NCBI GenBank assembly: GCA_947462105.1
Contig: CANHNJ010000009.1
Span: 18,309-82,308 of the forward strand
Source of the DNA: Alphaproteobacteria bacterium
Lineage (GTDB): Bacteria > Pseudomonadota > Alphaproteobacteria > Micropepsales > Micropepsaceae
DNA length: 64,000 nt
Direction: 5' to 3'
Positions within the stretch are counted from its first letter, which is position 1. Each line of letters opens with the position of its first letter. The notes beneath the pieces are model-generated. The model worked only from the letters and a program-made list of their open reading frames with translations. It was not told the origin of the DNA and searched no databases. This document shows positions 9,544-24,120 of this stretch, piece by piece. The position numbers and the translations under genes are program-made.

Positions 9544-10329
9544 TTATCTGAAAGCCGTGTTCAGCATGTCCGCCAGCGCGTAACCGGCGCGGGCCAGTTG
9601 CAGCCGCGCGATGCGCGCATAGCCTGCCGCCTGTTGCGCGCTGGGTGTACGCCCCTGCCCCAGTTCCGGATAAATCGTGCTGCGCGCAATCGAAGCCGAC
9701 ATTTCCGCCCACTGCACCGGTGAACCGCCGCCAAGCTGGAATTTCTGCTGGCGCGGCGTGCTGGTATCTATCGTGCGCGCGACGGCGCGCGGATCGCGGC
9801 CCAGGGCCACCACCATCTCGTTATCCCAGAAATGGTGCAGCGTGATGCGCTGGCCGCGCCAGCGCAGTTGCACCCGGTTGCCGCCCCGGTCGCGATTATC
9901 AGCGGCATGCAGCGGCTGGTGCACATCGCCGACAAGATGGATCAGGAATTTCAGCGCCTCGGCCCTGGCGGCGCGGCTGGCATTGCTGTTCAGGATGGCC
10001 TGCTGCCGCGCGATCTGCGCCACGACGCAATCACCGCCACGGCAGTCGCGCCCCGGCTGGTAGCGCATGTCGCTGGCGATCTCGATATTGACGTAATGCC
10101 AGGGGGCGGTCTGGGGCCGCGCCTCGCGGATCTCATCGGCCCAGTTGGCGTGGATCGCCATCATCGCTTCGGCTTCGCCGCCCAGCAGGCCTGCAACCGC
10201 CGCGCGCGCCTTGGGCGTCAGGTTCATCGCCGCAATCTGCGCGACGACCTCGTGGCCGCGCGGTCCCCATGCCAGCGCGGGAACCGGCACCGCCGACAGC
10301 ATTACCAGCAGGAATAGCAGTCTTCGCAT
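9544..10329 (-). CDS. S1/P1 nuclease family protein
   Basis: Signal peptide then WGPRGHEVVAQIA...HFLVGDVHQPLH-like LIHLVGDVHQPLHAADNRDRGGN...HHFWD. Confidence 0.88.
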   Translation of the reverse strand: MRRLLFLLVMLSAVPVPALAWGPRGHEVVAQIAAMNLTPKARAAVAGLLGGEAEAMMAIHANWADEIREARPQTAPWHYVNIEIASDMRYQPGRDCRGGDCVVAQIARQQAILNSNASRAARAEALKFLIHLVGDVHQPLHAADNRDRGGNRVQLRWRGQRITLHHFWDNEMVVALGRDPRAVARTIDTSTPRQQKFQLGGGSPVQWAEMSASIARSTIYPELGQGRTPSAQQAAGYARIARLQLARAGYALADMLNTAFR

Positions 10330-10357
10330 TGCCAAGGCATAGCATGCGGCCGCCAGA

Positions 10358-12094
10358 ATGCGGATTCTCTTTGCAGAACAGACGTTTGGGTTGACGCTGG
10401 CGGCCCGCACAGGCTTAATGGATTCGGTCGCTTGCCGGGGATGGTGCCGCGATCACAGGGCTGGGGACGATGGGCGGGGGCCTGCCGATCCCAATATTGC
10501 AGACGACGGAGCCGACGTGAATCCACGCGAGTTGGTGCGCGCCTACACCGCATCCCCCTGGCCTGCGCGCCTGGCGTCGGCCCGCGCCGCCATGACGACC
10601 ACCGATGGCCGCTGGGCCCTTGTCTCCACCGGCATCACCACGGTCGTTGCGGGCATCGTCGCCTCGCTGGCGGTGGGTACGCTGCCGATGAGCAATCCCG
10701 CCGTTTCGACCACGCACATTCCCCTCACCTATGAGCTGTTCCTGCGCCTGCTCAAGACCAGCAGCAGCGTTCCCCATCTCACCGCGCCAGACCAGGCCGA
10801 CCGGGCCAATGGCGATCCTGGCGTGGAAACCCGCACCGTCACGCTGGATGCCGGTGACACGCTGGCAGGTGCGCTGGAGGATGTCGGCATCTCGATGTCG
10901 GACGCCAACGCCGCCGTCGCCGCCCTGGGTTCCGACTTCAATCCGCGCCAGCTCAAGGCGGGCATGGCCATCGACATCACCTATGCGGTGGCGACCATCG
11001 ATGCCACCGGCGGCGCCACCGACAACAGGCCGCGCAGCACCACCATCCTGGTCAATGGCAAGCCGATCGTGGTGCCGCTGACGGAAGACAATGAAGCCGA
11101 TGCGACGCCCGGCACCTCCGAGCCGATCTCGCGTTTGCTGTCGCTGCATTATTCGCCCACCATCGAACAGGAAATCACCATCACCCGCACCACGGCGGGC
11201 GGCTTCTCGGCCGATGTCGTCAAGAAGGAACTCAAGGCGCACGCGCATCGCGCCGGCGGCACGGTGGATTCCAGCCTTTATCTCGCCGCCATGCAGGCGG
11301 GCATCCCGGCAGAAGTCGTGATCGACATGATCCGCATGTTCTCCTACCGGGTCGATTTCCAGCGCGACGTCCATGAGGGCGACAGCTTCGAGGTCTATTA
11401 CGACTATTACTACACGCCAGAAGGCCAGCCCGCGAAATATGGTGCGATCTCCTTTGCGAAGATGCGCCTGGGCGGCAAGGACATCGCGCTCTACCGCTAC
11501 CAGCCCGATGGCAACGAGGCGGTCGAGTATTTCGACGCCAAGGGCGAAAGCGCCAAGGGCATGCTGATGAAGACGCCGGTCGATGGCGCCCGCATCTCGT
11601 CCGGCTTCGGTTCGCGGTTCCATCCGGTGCTGGGCTACACCCGCGTGCACAAGGGCGTCGATTTCGCGGTGCCGATTGGCACGCCCGTGATGGCGGCGGG
11701 CGCGGGCACGGTGAAGTTCATGGGCCGCGCCAGCGGCTATGGCAATTTCGTCCAGATCATCCACGGCAACGGCTATTCCACCGCCTATGGTCATCTTTCC
11801 CGCTTTGCCGCCGGCATGCGCAGCGGCGCACGGGTGCGACAGGGCCAGATCTTCGCCTTTAGCGGCAACACCGGCATCACCACCGGCCCGCATTTGCATT
11901 ACGAGATCCGCATGAACAACGGCCAGGTCAATCCGCTGACGGTGAAGATGGCGCAGGGCCGCACGCTGGCGGGCAAGGAACGCCTCGCCTTCCTGGGAAC
12001 GCGGATGAAGATCGACGAGCAGATGGCGGCGATGCCACTGGAGGCGCGGGTGACCGATGTCTCGACGGACCTCCGCCAGGCAAGGTCGCGTTAG
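10358..12094 (+). CDS. M23 family metallopeptidase (LysM/OapA-like N-region); GTG at 10517 is an alternative start
   Basis: SGFGSRFHPVLGYTRVHKGVDFAVPIGTPVMAAGAGTV...HLHYEIR. Confidence 0.88.
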   Translation: MRILFAEQTFGLTLAARTGLMDSVACRGWCRDHRAGDDGRGPADPNIADDGADVNPRELVRAYTASPWPARLASARAAMTTTDGRWALVSTGITTVVAGIVASLAVGTLPMSNPAVSTTHIPLTYELFLRLLKTSSSVPHLTAPDQADRANGDPGVETRTVTLDAGDTLAGALEDVGISMSDANAAVAALGSDFNPRQLKAGMAIDITYAVATIDATGGATDNRPRSTTILVNGKPIVVPLTEDNEADATPGTSEPISRLLSLHYSPTIEQEITITRTTAGGFSADVVKKELKAHAHRAGGTVDSSLYLAAMQAGIPAEVVIDMIRMFSYRVDFQRDVHEGDSFEVYYDYYYTPEGQPAKYGAISFAKMRLGGKDIALYRYQPDGNEAVEYFDAKGESAKGMLMKTPVDGARISSGFGSRFHPVLGYTRVHKGVDFAVPIGTPVMAAGAGTVKFMGRASGYGNFVQIIHGNGYSTAYGHLSRFAAGMRSGARVRQGQIFAFSGNTGITTGPHLHYEIRMNNGQVNPLTVKMAQGRTLAGKERLAFLGTRMKIDEQMAAMPLEARVTDVSTDLRQARSR

Positions 12095-12131
12095 TCTAGG
12101 TCGCGCCGCGGCTTTGCTGCGGCGCTCGAGC

Positions 12132-12515
12132 TCAACTGACGATCGTGGGCTCACCCGTCGCACGGGTCTGCCACAGCACGGCCAGCATCACGCCCTTGGC
12201 GCGCGGCAGCATCACCAACGACAGCAGCGTGAAGACGGCAGACCATAGCGTCAGCTCGGCCCAGACCGGCATGATCGACGTCAAATCGACCATGAAGACC
12301 AGCGGCAGGAAGATATGGCCGACCACGATGATGGTGAGCCAGGGCGCGGCATCGTCGGCGCGCAGGCCGCCGAATTGCTCGCCACACGCGGCGCAATTAT
12401 CGACCTGCTTGAGATAGCGCGCGAACAGCACGCCCTTGCCGCAGCAGGGGCAACGGCCAAGGACGCCGCGTTCGGCGGCCTTGCGCAGGGTGATTTCTTC
12501 CGGACAGCTGGTCAT
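12132..12515 (-). CDS. DUF983 family membrane protein
   Basis: RCPCCGKGVLF...CAACGEQF zinc-ribbon-like motif plus two TM stretches. Confidence 0.8.
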   Translation of the reverse strand: MTSCPEEITLRKAAERGVLGRCPCCGKGVLFARYLKQVDNCAACGEQFGGLRADDAAPWLTIIVVGHIFLPLVFMVDLTSIMPVWAELTLWSAVFTLLSLVMLPRAKGVMLAVLWQTRATGEPTIVS

Positions 12516-12646
12516 GTCGCTCTCTCGCATGTCTTGTGCGGGAGAATCACGAAAGCCTGACCTTTCGTACATTCTGCTGATCGCCGCTGCGTCACTGTGT
12601 CAGTTTTGTTGAACGACAGCCCGGCAGCAAAGCCGGAGGGGGTTCA

Positions 12647-15277
<2,631 letters not shown>

Positions 15278-15338
15278 TCCTCCTGCCCGCCCCTGTCATG
15301 GGCACGGGTGCAGCCCGCAACGCGGCACCGCTGGACGG

Positions 15339-15368
15339 AACATGGGTTTCTATTTCCGGTCCTTCAAG
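15339..15368 (-). promoter_or_regulatory. Candidate sigma-32 (RpoH)-like promoter of clpB
   Basis: Minus strand CTTGAAggaccggaaatagaaaCCCATGTT, 60-90 nt upstream of clpB. Confidence 0.5.
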
Positions 15369-15409
15369 AGCCGGAATCGTTAACGCCGTGGCGTGGGCCA
15401 GGGGCGAAT

Positions 15410-15853
15410 CTAGGACGCTTCGGCATCCTCGCCCTCTTCCTCGTTCGCATTGTCTGCGAGGGAGAAGGAGGGGCTGGCGCCGCCCTGGGCAGCCTGCGGC
15501 TGCTCGCCATTGGGACGCGGCTGCTGGCCGTTGGCGGCGGCCTGGGCCGCCTGCTGCGCCTGGTACTGGGCCTGCTGCGCGGCCGTGGCCGAGACGATGC
15601 GATAATAGTGCTCGGCATGCTGGAGATAGTTTTCGGCCATGACGCGGTCGCCGCTGGAATTGGCGTCGCGGGCGAGCTGCAGATACTTCTCGTAGACATG
15701 GCTGGCCGAGCCACGGATCTTCACTTCCGGGCCGTTGGAATCATACGTGCGATTGGGATTGAACCCGCCGCCGTTGTTTCCACCGCCGCCGCTATTGTTG
15801 TTGCCACCGCCGCCATGCTGCGGCCTGCGGCCGCCCCTGCGTGAACGTTTCAC
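15410..15853 (-). CDS. DUF4167 domain-containing protein
   Basis: Gly/Asn-rich N-terminus then VKIRGSASHVYEKYLQLARDANSSGDRVMAENYLQHAEHYYRI. Confidence 0.85.
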   Translation of the reverse strand: MKRSRRGGRRPQHGGGGNNNSGGGGNNGGGFNPNRTYDSNGPEVKIRGSASHVYEKYLQLARDANSSGDRVMAENYLQHAEHYYRIVSATAAQQAQYQAQQAAQAAANGQQPRPNGEQPQAAQGGASPSFSLADNANEEEGEDAEAS

Positions 15854-16083
15854 GTTAAGTCCTGTTCTGATGATCCGACCCGGCGCTCCCCAAGGAACGC
15901 GGGCGATCCGTCTCGTCTGTTACGACCGTTTTCGCTTTGTGCCCCTGCCCGGTCTCCCGCGTTTTCGCGGATTTTCCGGGACGCCCATCGCAATTGCGCC
16001 TCCCCCGAAGCGCCCTGCCGGGCCGGACCTTCCGGTCCATATGACTCGAAATCTAGCGGATCGGCCCCTGATTTCCAAGGAAA

Positions 16084-16856
16084 TTACCGGGCTTTCAGCA
16101 CCACACAGCGCGGTATTCTGGACAAATCGGGGGCGATCCGTACCAATTCAAGACCCGGAAACAGGCCTGCCATGACTGCCGCCTGCCCGGCCCCGATTTC
16201 CAGCAGGGCGTGGCCGCCCGGGGCCAGGATACGCGGCAGCAGCCAGGCCAGGCTGCGATAGGCGTCCAGCCCGTCTGCCCCCCCGTCCAGGGCGGCACGG
16301 GGCTCATGGTCGCGCACTTCTGGCTGGAGCGCCGCGATCTCGGCGGCCGGAATATAGGGCGGGTTGGAGAAAACCAGGTCAAAGGGGCCTTCGGCCTCAT
16401 CCCAATCGGCCAGGCGGATTTCGGCGCGGCCACCGGCATGCCGGGCGGCGTTGCGGGCGGCATAGGCCAGCGCCTGTGGCGAGGCTTCAAAGCCGATGCC
16501 GGTGGCATGGGGAAACTCGTGCAGGGCCGCCACCAGGATGGCGCCCGAACCCGTACCCAGATCGGCGAGGCGCAGCGGCGCGTTGCGGCCGGGATACAGC
16601 ACCAGCGCCTGCTCGATCAGCGTCTCGGTATCGGGACGGGGGATCAGCACGCCGGGACCGACAGCAAAGTCCAGCGACCAGAATTCCTTGACGCCGGTGA
16701 TCGCGGCCACCGGCTCGCGGTTCAGGCGCCGGGCAATGCCCGCAGCAAAGGCCGCGCTATCGCCCTGTGCATGCTCGAACAGGAGCCGCGCATCCAGCCG
16801 GGCGCTGTCGATCCCCGCAGCCGCCAGCATTTTCGCGGCGGCCAGCACGGCGTCGT

Positions 16857-16860
<4 letters not shown>
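16084..16860 (-). CDS. prmC: Peptide chain release factor N5-glutamine methyltransferase
   Basis: FSNPPYIP motif, upstream coupling with prfA. Confidence 0.92.
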
Positions 16861-17936
<1,076 letters not shown>

Positions 17937-17939
17937 ACT

Positions 17940-18050
17940 GTGAGGTTCCAGTGTATGGCCTTGACGGCCCTTCGCTTACGCTATGGGCGTTCGTCGCTCG
18001 AAATGGTCCACTGGACCATTTCGTCCGCCTGACGGCGGAACGCTCCTCAC
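17940..18050. repeat. 111-bp palindromic element with terminal inverted repeats filling the ispG-prfA junction
   Basis: Ends GTGAGGTTCC...GGAACGCTCCTCAC; internal perfect inverted repeat gaaatggtcca-c-tggaccatttc. Confidence 0.75.
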
Positions 18051-19184
18051 CTACTGCGCGGCTTCGAGCGGCTGGCCGTTGCGCTGCGCTTCGATCTCGG
18101 CGGCCTTCTTCTCGCACAGCTCGACGATATGCTCGAGCAGGTCCGGATTTTCGATGCGGTAGGCCGGTTCGCCATTGAGATAGACCTGGCCATGACCCTT
18201 GCCCGCGCCGCCGCCGGTGAAGCCGATATCGGTCTCGCGCGCTTCGCCCGGGCCATTGACGACGCAGCCGATGATCGACAGCGACATCGGGGTGGCGATG
18301 TGCTTCAGCCGCTCTTCCAGATTCTTGACGGTTTCGATGACGTTGAAGCCCTGCCGCGCGCAGGACGGGCAGCTCACGATGTTCACGCCGCGATGGCGCA
18401 GGTTGAGCGACTTGAGGATATCGAAGCCGACGCGCACCTCTTCCACCGGATCGGCGGACAGCGAGACGCGGATGGTGTCGCCGATGCCGCTCCACAGCAG
18501 CATGCCCATGCCGATGGAGGACTTGACGGTGCCGGAAATCAGGCCGCCCGCCTCGGTGACGCCGACATGCAGCGGGCAATCCACCGCCTCGCTCAGCGCC
18601 TGATAGGCGGCGACCGCCAGGAAGGGATCGGAGGCCTTGCAGGAAATCTTGTATTCGCGGAAATCCAGGTCATCGAGAATTTTCGCATGGTTCAGCGCGC
18701 TCTCGACCATCGCTTCGGGGCACGGCTCGCCGTATTTTTCCAGCAGGTCGTTTTCCAGCGAACCGGCATTGACGCCGATGCGCATGGAGCAGCCATAATC
18801 CTTGGCCGCCTGCACCACTTCCCTGACGCGCGCGGCCGAGCCGATGTTGCCCGGATTGATGCGCAGGCAGGCCGCACCGTTCTTGGCCGCCTCGATGGCG
18901 CGCTTGTAGTGGAAATGGATGTCGGCCACGACCGGGATGCTGGCGGCCTTGGTGATGGCCTTCATCGCCGCCGTCGCGTCCTCGTCCGGGCAGGAGACGC
19001 GCACGATATCGCAGCCTGCTTCTTCCACCTGACGGATCTGGTTGATGGTGGCGCGGGCGTCGCCGGTGATGGTGTTGGTCATGGTCTGCACCGTGATCGG
19101 GGCGTCGCCGCCGACCGGTACCTTGCCGACCATGATTTGCCGCGAGACGCGGCGGTGGATGTCGCGATAGGCGCGGATACTCAT
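18051..19184 (-). CDS. ispG: (E)-4-hydroxy-3-methylbut-2-enyl-diphosphate synthase
   Basis: [21 protein letters not shown] motifs. Confidence 0.96.
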   Translation of the reverse strand: MSIRAYRDIHRRVSRQIMVGKVPVGGDAPITVQTMTNTITGDARATINQIRQVEEAGCDIVRVSCPDEDATAAMKAITKAASIPVVADIHFHYKRAIEAAKNGAACLRINPGNIGSAARVREVVQAAKDYGCSMRIGVNAGSLENDLLEKYGEPCPEAMVESALNHAKILDDLDFREYKISCKASDPFLAVAAYQALSEAVDCPLHVGVTEAGGLISGTVKSSIGMGMLLWSGIGDTIRVSLSADPVEEVRVGFDILKSLNLRHRGVNIVSCPSCARQGFNVIETVKNLEERLKHIATPMSLSIIGCVVNGPGEARETDIGFTGGGAGKGHGQVYLNGEPAYRIENPDLLEHIVELCEKKAAEIEAQRNGQPLEAAQ

Positions 19185-19193
19185 TCTTCTTCC

Positions 19194-20171
19194 TTAGCGG
19201 CTGTTGAAACGATCCGACAGCGACTGCGGATCGAGGGAAACGCGGCCGACCACCTGGTTGTCGCCGCCGATGCGGCCCAGCGAGGCGCCATCGACATCGA
19301 CCTGTATGGCACCAGCATTGCTGAGCGCCAGGCGCAAACCACTGAGGTTCGGAACATAATAGACCTCGCCGGCGGCGAGATCGCGGTTGATGTAGAGGCG
19401 GCCATCAGCGCCCGTCACGGTGACACGCGTGTTGCCACGCGCGCGCAGCACCACGCGCCCGCCCGAACGGTTCTGCGCGCCATAGACCTGGCCCGAGACG
19501 GCGGGCACGGCGGCGGCAGGCGAAGACACCGCAGCCGGACTGCTGTTCTGCGGCGCGGGCGTTGCCGCCTGTGACGGATCGGTTCCGGCCGGCGTCATCG
19601 GGGCGGCCGGCGGCGCCGGTACTGGCGTGGCAACAGCGGGAGACGGCGTATCGGTAATGCGCGCCAGCGTGGGCGGCGCCGGCGTGGGCGGCGCGGTTTC
19701 GCGCGCGGCGAAAAAAATGTGCCAGACGCCATAGAGCAGCGCGAGGATCACCACGCCCGCAAGCACACGGCCGCCATACGGCAGGCGCCGCGTTTCTTCT
19801 TCATGCAGGTTGCTGGCAGACGGCAGCGCGTTCTCATCCTGCCGCCCGGAAATCTCCGCCTTGTAGCGCTCCGTTACCTCGGTGGCATCGAGACCAAGAT
19901 ACCGCGCATAGGAGCGCACAAAGCCGATCGCGTAGGTCTTGCCCGGCAGATCGTCCAGCCGGTCGCCTTCCACCGCGTCGAGATGATCCTTACGGATCTT
20001 CAGCGCCCGGCTCACCGCCGCCAGGTCATCGCCGCGCCGGATGCGGGCCGCGCGCAAATCCTGCCCCACCGTCTCCAGCGGATTTTCGTCGCCGGAGATC
20101 TCGCGGAGGTGAATGCGTCGTCGGCTGCTGCCGTCGTCCTCGTTGGCCGCCATCTGGGTGAATTTCGTCAT
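19194..20171 (-). CDS. RodZ-like HTH protein with C-terminal DUF4115
   Basis: GQDLRAARIRRGDDLAAVSRALKIRKDHLDAVE HTH, single TM, Pro/Ala linker. Confidence 0.82.
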   Translation of the reverse strand: MTKFTQMAANEDDGSSRRRIHLREISGDENPLETVGQDLRAARIRRGDDLAAVSRALKIRKDHLDAVEGDRLDDLPGKTYAIGFVRSYARYLGLDATEVTERYKAEISGRQDENALPSASNLHEEETRRLPYGGRVLAGVVILALLYGVWHIFFAARETAPPTPAPPTLARITDTPSPAVATPVPAPPAAPMTPAGTDPSQAATPAPQNSSPAAVSSPAAAVPAVSGQVYGAQNRSGGRVVLRARGNTRVTVTGADGRLYINRDLAAGEVYYVPNLSGLRLALSNAGAIQVDVDGASLGRIGGDNQVVGRVSLDPQSLSDRFNSR

Positions 20172-20281
20172 ATCCGGTCGCCCGCGCCCGTTTCGGGTCG
20201 CGCTAAATCCTTGTCAAATCAATCATAATCGAAAAGACAGGGGTGAAACAACCCGCAAATGCCGCAGTCGCGAAAAGTTCG

Positions 20282-22537
20282 TTATTTCAGCACGATACCG
20301 CGTTCCGCCGCGAAGGCCGCCAGCCGCGTGCGCAGGGAATGGTCGGTCCGGTTGCAGAGCCGGTCGACGAAGGCCGAAACCTCGCCCAGGTGCAGGGAGC
20401 GGATCATCATCTTGATGGGGCCGATCTGGCCCGGCGACATGGAGAGGGTGCGCAGGCCCAGCCCCAGCAGCGCCATCGCATCCAGCGGGCGGCCCGCCAT
20501 CTCGCCGCACAGCGACAGCTCGCCGGAATTCTCCGCCGCGCTCTGCACGATCAGCCGGATCAGGGTCAGCGAGGCGGGATTGAGATTGTCGTAGCGCTTG
20601 GCGACACGCGGGTTGGTGCGATCCACCGCGAAGGCGAGGCTCAGCAGATCGTTGGAACCGATGGAGACGAAATCGGCGGAGCGCATCAGTTGCGGCAGCA
20701 TGAAGGCCAGCGCCGGCACTTCCAGCATGGCGCCGACCAGCACCTGCTGCGGCCGCACCAGGTTGAGCAGGCGGGCGCGCTCCAGCTCGCGGTCGATCAG
20801 GGCGCGGGCGCGGTTGAACTCGTCTACGTCGCTGACCATCGGCAGCAGGATGCGCAGCGTGCGCCCGGCCGACGCCGTGAGCAGGGCCCGCACCTGGTAG
20901 CGCAGCAGCGCCGGGCGATCGAGCGCGATGCGGATGGCGCGCCATCCCAGTGCCGGATTCTCTTCGCGCTCCCAGCGCGCATAGGGCAGCACCTTGTCGC
21001 CGCCCAGATCAAGGGTGCGGAACACCACCGGCCTGTCGCCCGCCGCGTCGATGATCTTCTTGTAGAACGCCGTCTGGTCGGCGAGGCGCGGCATGGTCTC
21101 GCCGATCATGAACTGCAGCTCGGTACGGAACAGGCCGATGCCGTCGGCGCCCGACTTGTCGAGCTGCGGCATGTCGAACTCGAGCCCCGCATTCATCATC
21201 AGCTTGATCGGCACGCCGTCGCGCGTCACCGCCGGCAGGTCGCGCACGGCGGCGAAGCGGGCCTGCGCCTGCACGCGCAAAGCGCGCTTTTCCTCGAACG
21301 CCTTCACGATCTCGGTGGCGGGGCGCAGATGCACCTCGCCGGTCTCGCCATCCACGGCCAGCAGGTTGCCGCCGCGGGCGCTGTCAGCCAGCCCTTCCAG
21401 CGAAGCCACCATCGGCAGGCCCATCGACCGCGCCACGATGGCGACATGGCTGGTGGAAGCCGCCTCTTCCAGCACCAGCGCGCCCAGGATATCGCGGCCA
21501 TAATCCAGCAGCTCGGCCGGGCCCATGCCGCGCGCCACCAGCACCGCGCCCTGCGGCAACATCCGGTCATGGTCATCACCGGTCAAATGACGCAGCAGGC
21601 GCCGCGCCAGGTCATCGAGATCATGGGCGCGTTCGCGCAGGATGGGATCGCCCAGGCGCTGTACCCGCAGGCGGGTTTCGTCCTGCACGCGTTCGACGGC
21701 GGCTTCGGCGGTCAGGCCGGTGCGCACCGCATCGCGCATGCGCTGGCGCCAGCCCTGGTCATAGGCAAAGAGGCGATAGGCCTCGATCACTTCGCGCCCC
21801 TCGCCCGTCAGGTCGAGTTCGCTGGACGACAGCATGCCATCGACGGAATCGCGCAGGGCGCTGATCGCCGCTTCCAGCCGCACCAGCTCCTCGGCCGGAT
21901 TGTCGGCGATCATCTTCTCGACCTTGACGCGCGGCTCGTGCAGCACGACCGGGCCGACCGCGACGCCTTCCGACAGGCCTTCGCCCAGGAACTTGCGCGG
22001 GCGGTCCACGCGCAATTCGGGTTCGTCGAGCTCGGCAATGTTGAAGAAGCCGCCCTGCGCCACCACCTCGGCCAGCACCATCGCGACGGTCTGCAGCGCT
22101 TCGACCTCTTCCTCGGCATAGAGGCGTTCGGCGCGGTTCTGGATCGCCAGCACGCCGAAGACCTGGCCGCCGCGCACGATGGGCACACCCAGGAAGGTCT
22201 TGTAGGGATCTTCGCCGGTTTCCGGACGATAGGAGAAGCGGGGATCCGACGGCGCGTCCGACAGGTTCACCGCTTCCGCCGTTTCCGCGACGAGGCCGAC
22301 CAGGCCCTCGCCTTCTTTCAGCCGCGTCTGGTGAACGGCGTCGGGACGCAGGCCTTCGGTGGCGAACAGTTCCAGCACCTTGCCGGCGCGGCGCAGATAG
22401 ATCGAGCAGACTTCCGCCACCATGTTGGCGGCGATGACCGAAACCAGCTTGTCGAGACGGGTCTGGGCGGAGGTCTGCTCCGCCATGATCTCGCGCAGGC
22501 GGCGGAGCAAAAGGCGCGGTCCGCCACCGGTCGACAT
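20282..22537 (-). CDS. ptsP: Phosphoenolpyruvate-protein phosphotransferase with GAF domain (PTS-Ntr enzyme I)
   Basis: N-terminal GAF, STSHVAIVARSMGLPMV His-domain, GEMAGRPLDAMALLGLGLRTLSMSP. Confidence 0.93.
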   Translation of the reverse strand: MSTGGGPRLLLRRLREIMAEQTSAQTRLDKLVSVIAANMVAEVCSIYLRRAGKVLELFATEGLRPDAVHQTRLKEGEGLVGLVAETAEAVNLSDAPSDPRFSYRPETGEDPYKTFLGVPIVRGGQVFGVLAIQNRAERLYAEEEVEALQTVAMVLAEVVAQGGFFNIAELDEPELRVDRPRKFLGEGLSEGVAVGPVVLHEPRVKVEKMIADNPAEELVRLEAAISALRDSVDGMLSSSELDLTGEGREVIEAYRLFAYDQGWRQRMRDAVRTGLTAEAAVERVQDETRLRVQRLGDPILRERAHDLDDLARRLLRHLTGDDHDRMLPQGAVLVARGMGPAELLDYGRDILGALVLEEAASTSHVAIVARSMGLPMVASLEGLADSARGGNLLAVDGETGEVHLRPATEIVKAFEEKRALRVQAQARFAAVRDLPAVTRDGVPIKLMMNAGLEFDMPQLDKSGADGIGLFRTELQFMIGETMPRLADQTAFYKKIIDAAGDRPVVFRTLDLGGDKVLPYARWEREENPALGWRAIRIALDRPALLRYQVRALLTASAGRTLRILLPMVSDVDEFNRARALIDRELERARLLNLVRPQQVLVGAMLEVPALAFMLPQLMRSADFVSIGSNDLLSLAFAVDRTNPRVAKRYDNLNPASLTLIRLIVQSAAENSGELSLCGEMAGRPLDAMALLGLGLRTLSMSPGQIGPIKMMIRSLHLGEVSAFVDRLCNRTDHSLRTRLAAFAAERGIVLK

Positions 22538-22564
22538 CAGCCCCTCCGATTCAATGCGGGAAGA

Positions 22565-23827
22565 CTATGCCGCATCCAGCTCATAAGCGGAATGCAGGGC
22601 CCGCACCGCCAGTTCGACATATTCCTCGGCGATCAGGACGGAAACCTTGATCTCGGAGGTGGAGATAACCTGGATGTTGATGCCCTTGTCCGACAGCGTG
22701 CGGAACATGGTCTGGGCGACGCCGGGATGGGCGCGCATGCCGATGCCGATGATCGAGACCTTGGCCACGTTGGAATCGTGGGTGATGTCGCGATAGCCGA
22801 TTTCGGCGGCATGGGTCTCGATCGCCGCCAGCGCCCGGCCCAGTTCGGCGCGGGTGCAGGTGAAGGTCATGTCGGTCTTCTTGCCGTCCTCGGAGACGTT
22901 CTGGACGATCATGTCCACATTGATGCCGGCATCGGCCAGCGGCCCGAAGATGGCCGAGGCGACGCCCGGACGATCCGGAACCTTGTGCAGGGTGATCTTG
23001 GCTTCGTCGCGGCTGTACGCGATGCCGGTAACGGGCTTCTTTTCCACGATGTCTTCCTCGTCGCAAAGCAGGGTGCCGCCCTGGTCGGGCGTAAAAGTGG
23101 AGAGCACGCGGGTGGGCACCCGGTGCAGCATGGCGATTTCGACGCTGCGTGTCTGCAGCACCTTGGCGCCCAGCGACGCCATTTCGAGCATTTCCTCGAA
23201 CGCGATCTTGGGGAGGCGGCGCGCCTTGGGCACGATGCGCGGATCTGTGGTGTAGACGCCATCGACGTCGGTGTAGATGTCGCAGCGTTCGGCGTTGATG
23301 CCCGCCGCCACGGCGACGGCGCTGGTGTCGGAACCGCCACGGCCCAGGGTGGAAATGCGGGTGCCCGGCGCGACGCCCTGGAAGCCCGCGACCACTGCGA
23401 CTTCGCCGGCTTCCATCGCCTTGACCATCTCGTGCGCGGGCACGCCTTCGATGCGGGCGGAGCCGTGCACGGCGCTGGTCTGGATCGGCACCTGCCAGCC
23501 CAGCCAGGAGCGGGCCTTCACGCCCATCGCGTTCAGGGTGATGGCCAGCAGGCCCGCCGTGATCTGTTCGCCGGCCGCGACCACGACGTCATATTCGCGC
23601 TGGTCCGGCATGGCCTGCACGACCTTGCCTTCAACGCCCTCGACCGGCGGCTTGGCGGCGTCATTCGTCCAGGCGACCAGCTTGTTGGTTTCGCCGGCCA
23701 TGGCGGAGACAACGACGGCAACCTGGTTGCCGCGTTCGACTTCGCGCTTCACCAGGGTGGCGACATGGCGGATGCGTTCGATGTCGGCCACCGAAGTGCC
23801 GCCGAATTTCATCGTGATCTTGGCCAC
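22565..23827 (-). CDS. lysC: Aspartate kinase (GTG start)
   Basis: [31 protein letters not shown], tandem ACT domains. Confidence 0.93.
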   Translation of the reverse strand: MAKITMKFGGTSVADIERIRHVATLVKREVERGNQVAVVVSAMAGETNKLVAWTNDAAKPPVEGVEGKVVQAMPDQREYDVVVAAGEQITAGLLAITLNAMGVKARSWLGWQVPIQTSAVHGSARIEGVPAHEMVKAMEAGEVAVVAGFQGVAPGTRISTLGRGGSDTSAVAVAAGINAERCDIYTDVDGVYTTDPRIVPKARRLPKIAFEEMLEMASLGAKVLQTRSVEIAMLHRVPTRVLSTFTPDQGGTLLCDEEDIVEKKPVTGIAYSRDEAKITLHKVPDRPGVASAIFGPLADAGINVDMIVQNVSEDGKKTDMTFTCTRAELGRALAAIETHAAEIGYRDITHDSNVAKVSIIGIGMRAHPGVAQTMFRTLSDKGINIQVISTSEIKVSVLIAEEYVELAVRALHSAYELDAA

Positions 23828-23943
23828 GTCTTTGATTCCTAAGGGGGCCGACAATTGCCCTGCTCTGTGCGGCGGCCTACATAGACGGGGTTGCACCCCG
23901 GCTCAACCCGAAAGAATCCGGGGCCGGAAACCGGACTATCGGC

Positions 23944-24120
23944 TTGAAATCCAAGACTTTCAGCGGCGAAGGCGAAGCCGCCATCATCAAGGCGGTGAAT
24001 GACTGGCTGGCCGGGGAACGGGGCATTTCCGTCCGCAATACCGAGACCCGTCATGCGCCGCCGGACCCCGTTACCGGCGCCACCCGCATCACCTTTGAAG
24101 TCTGGTACGATCAGGCATGA
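23944..24120 (+). CDS. 58-aa hypothetical protein (TTG start proposed), coupled to ubiG by ATGA overlap
   Basis: [58 protein letters not shown]; absent from supplied ORF track. Confidence 0.5.
   Translation: MKSKTFSGEGEAAIIKAVNDWLAGERGISVRNTETRHAPPDPVTGATRITFEVWYDQA

Noticed and set aside
12099-12131. ggtcgcgccgcggctttgctgcggcgctcgag after the M23 peptidase stop as a family member
   Set aside because: Forms a 7-bp hairpin and starts GGTCGCGC, but could equally be an ordinary terminator-like stem; too short to assign.
20243-23842. 1199-aa plus-strand ORF
   Set aside because: Antisense shadow of ptsP and lysC; His/Arg/Gly-rich composition typical of non-coding frames in GC-rich DNA. The same applies to 436..1413, 8123..9712(-), 10415..12163(-), 14429..15844, 16767..18032, 18129..19574, 32718..34547(-), 38389..39918(-), 48397..49911(-) and 55407..57371.
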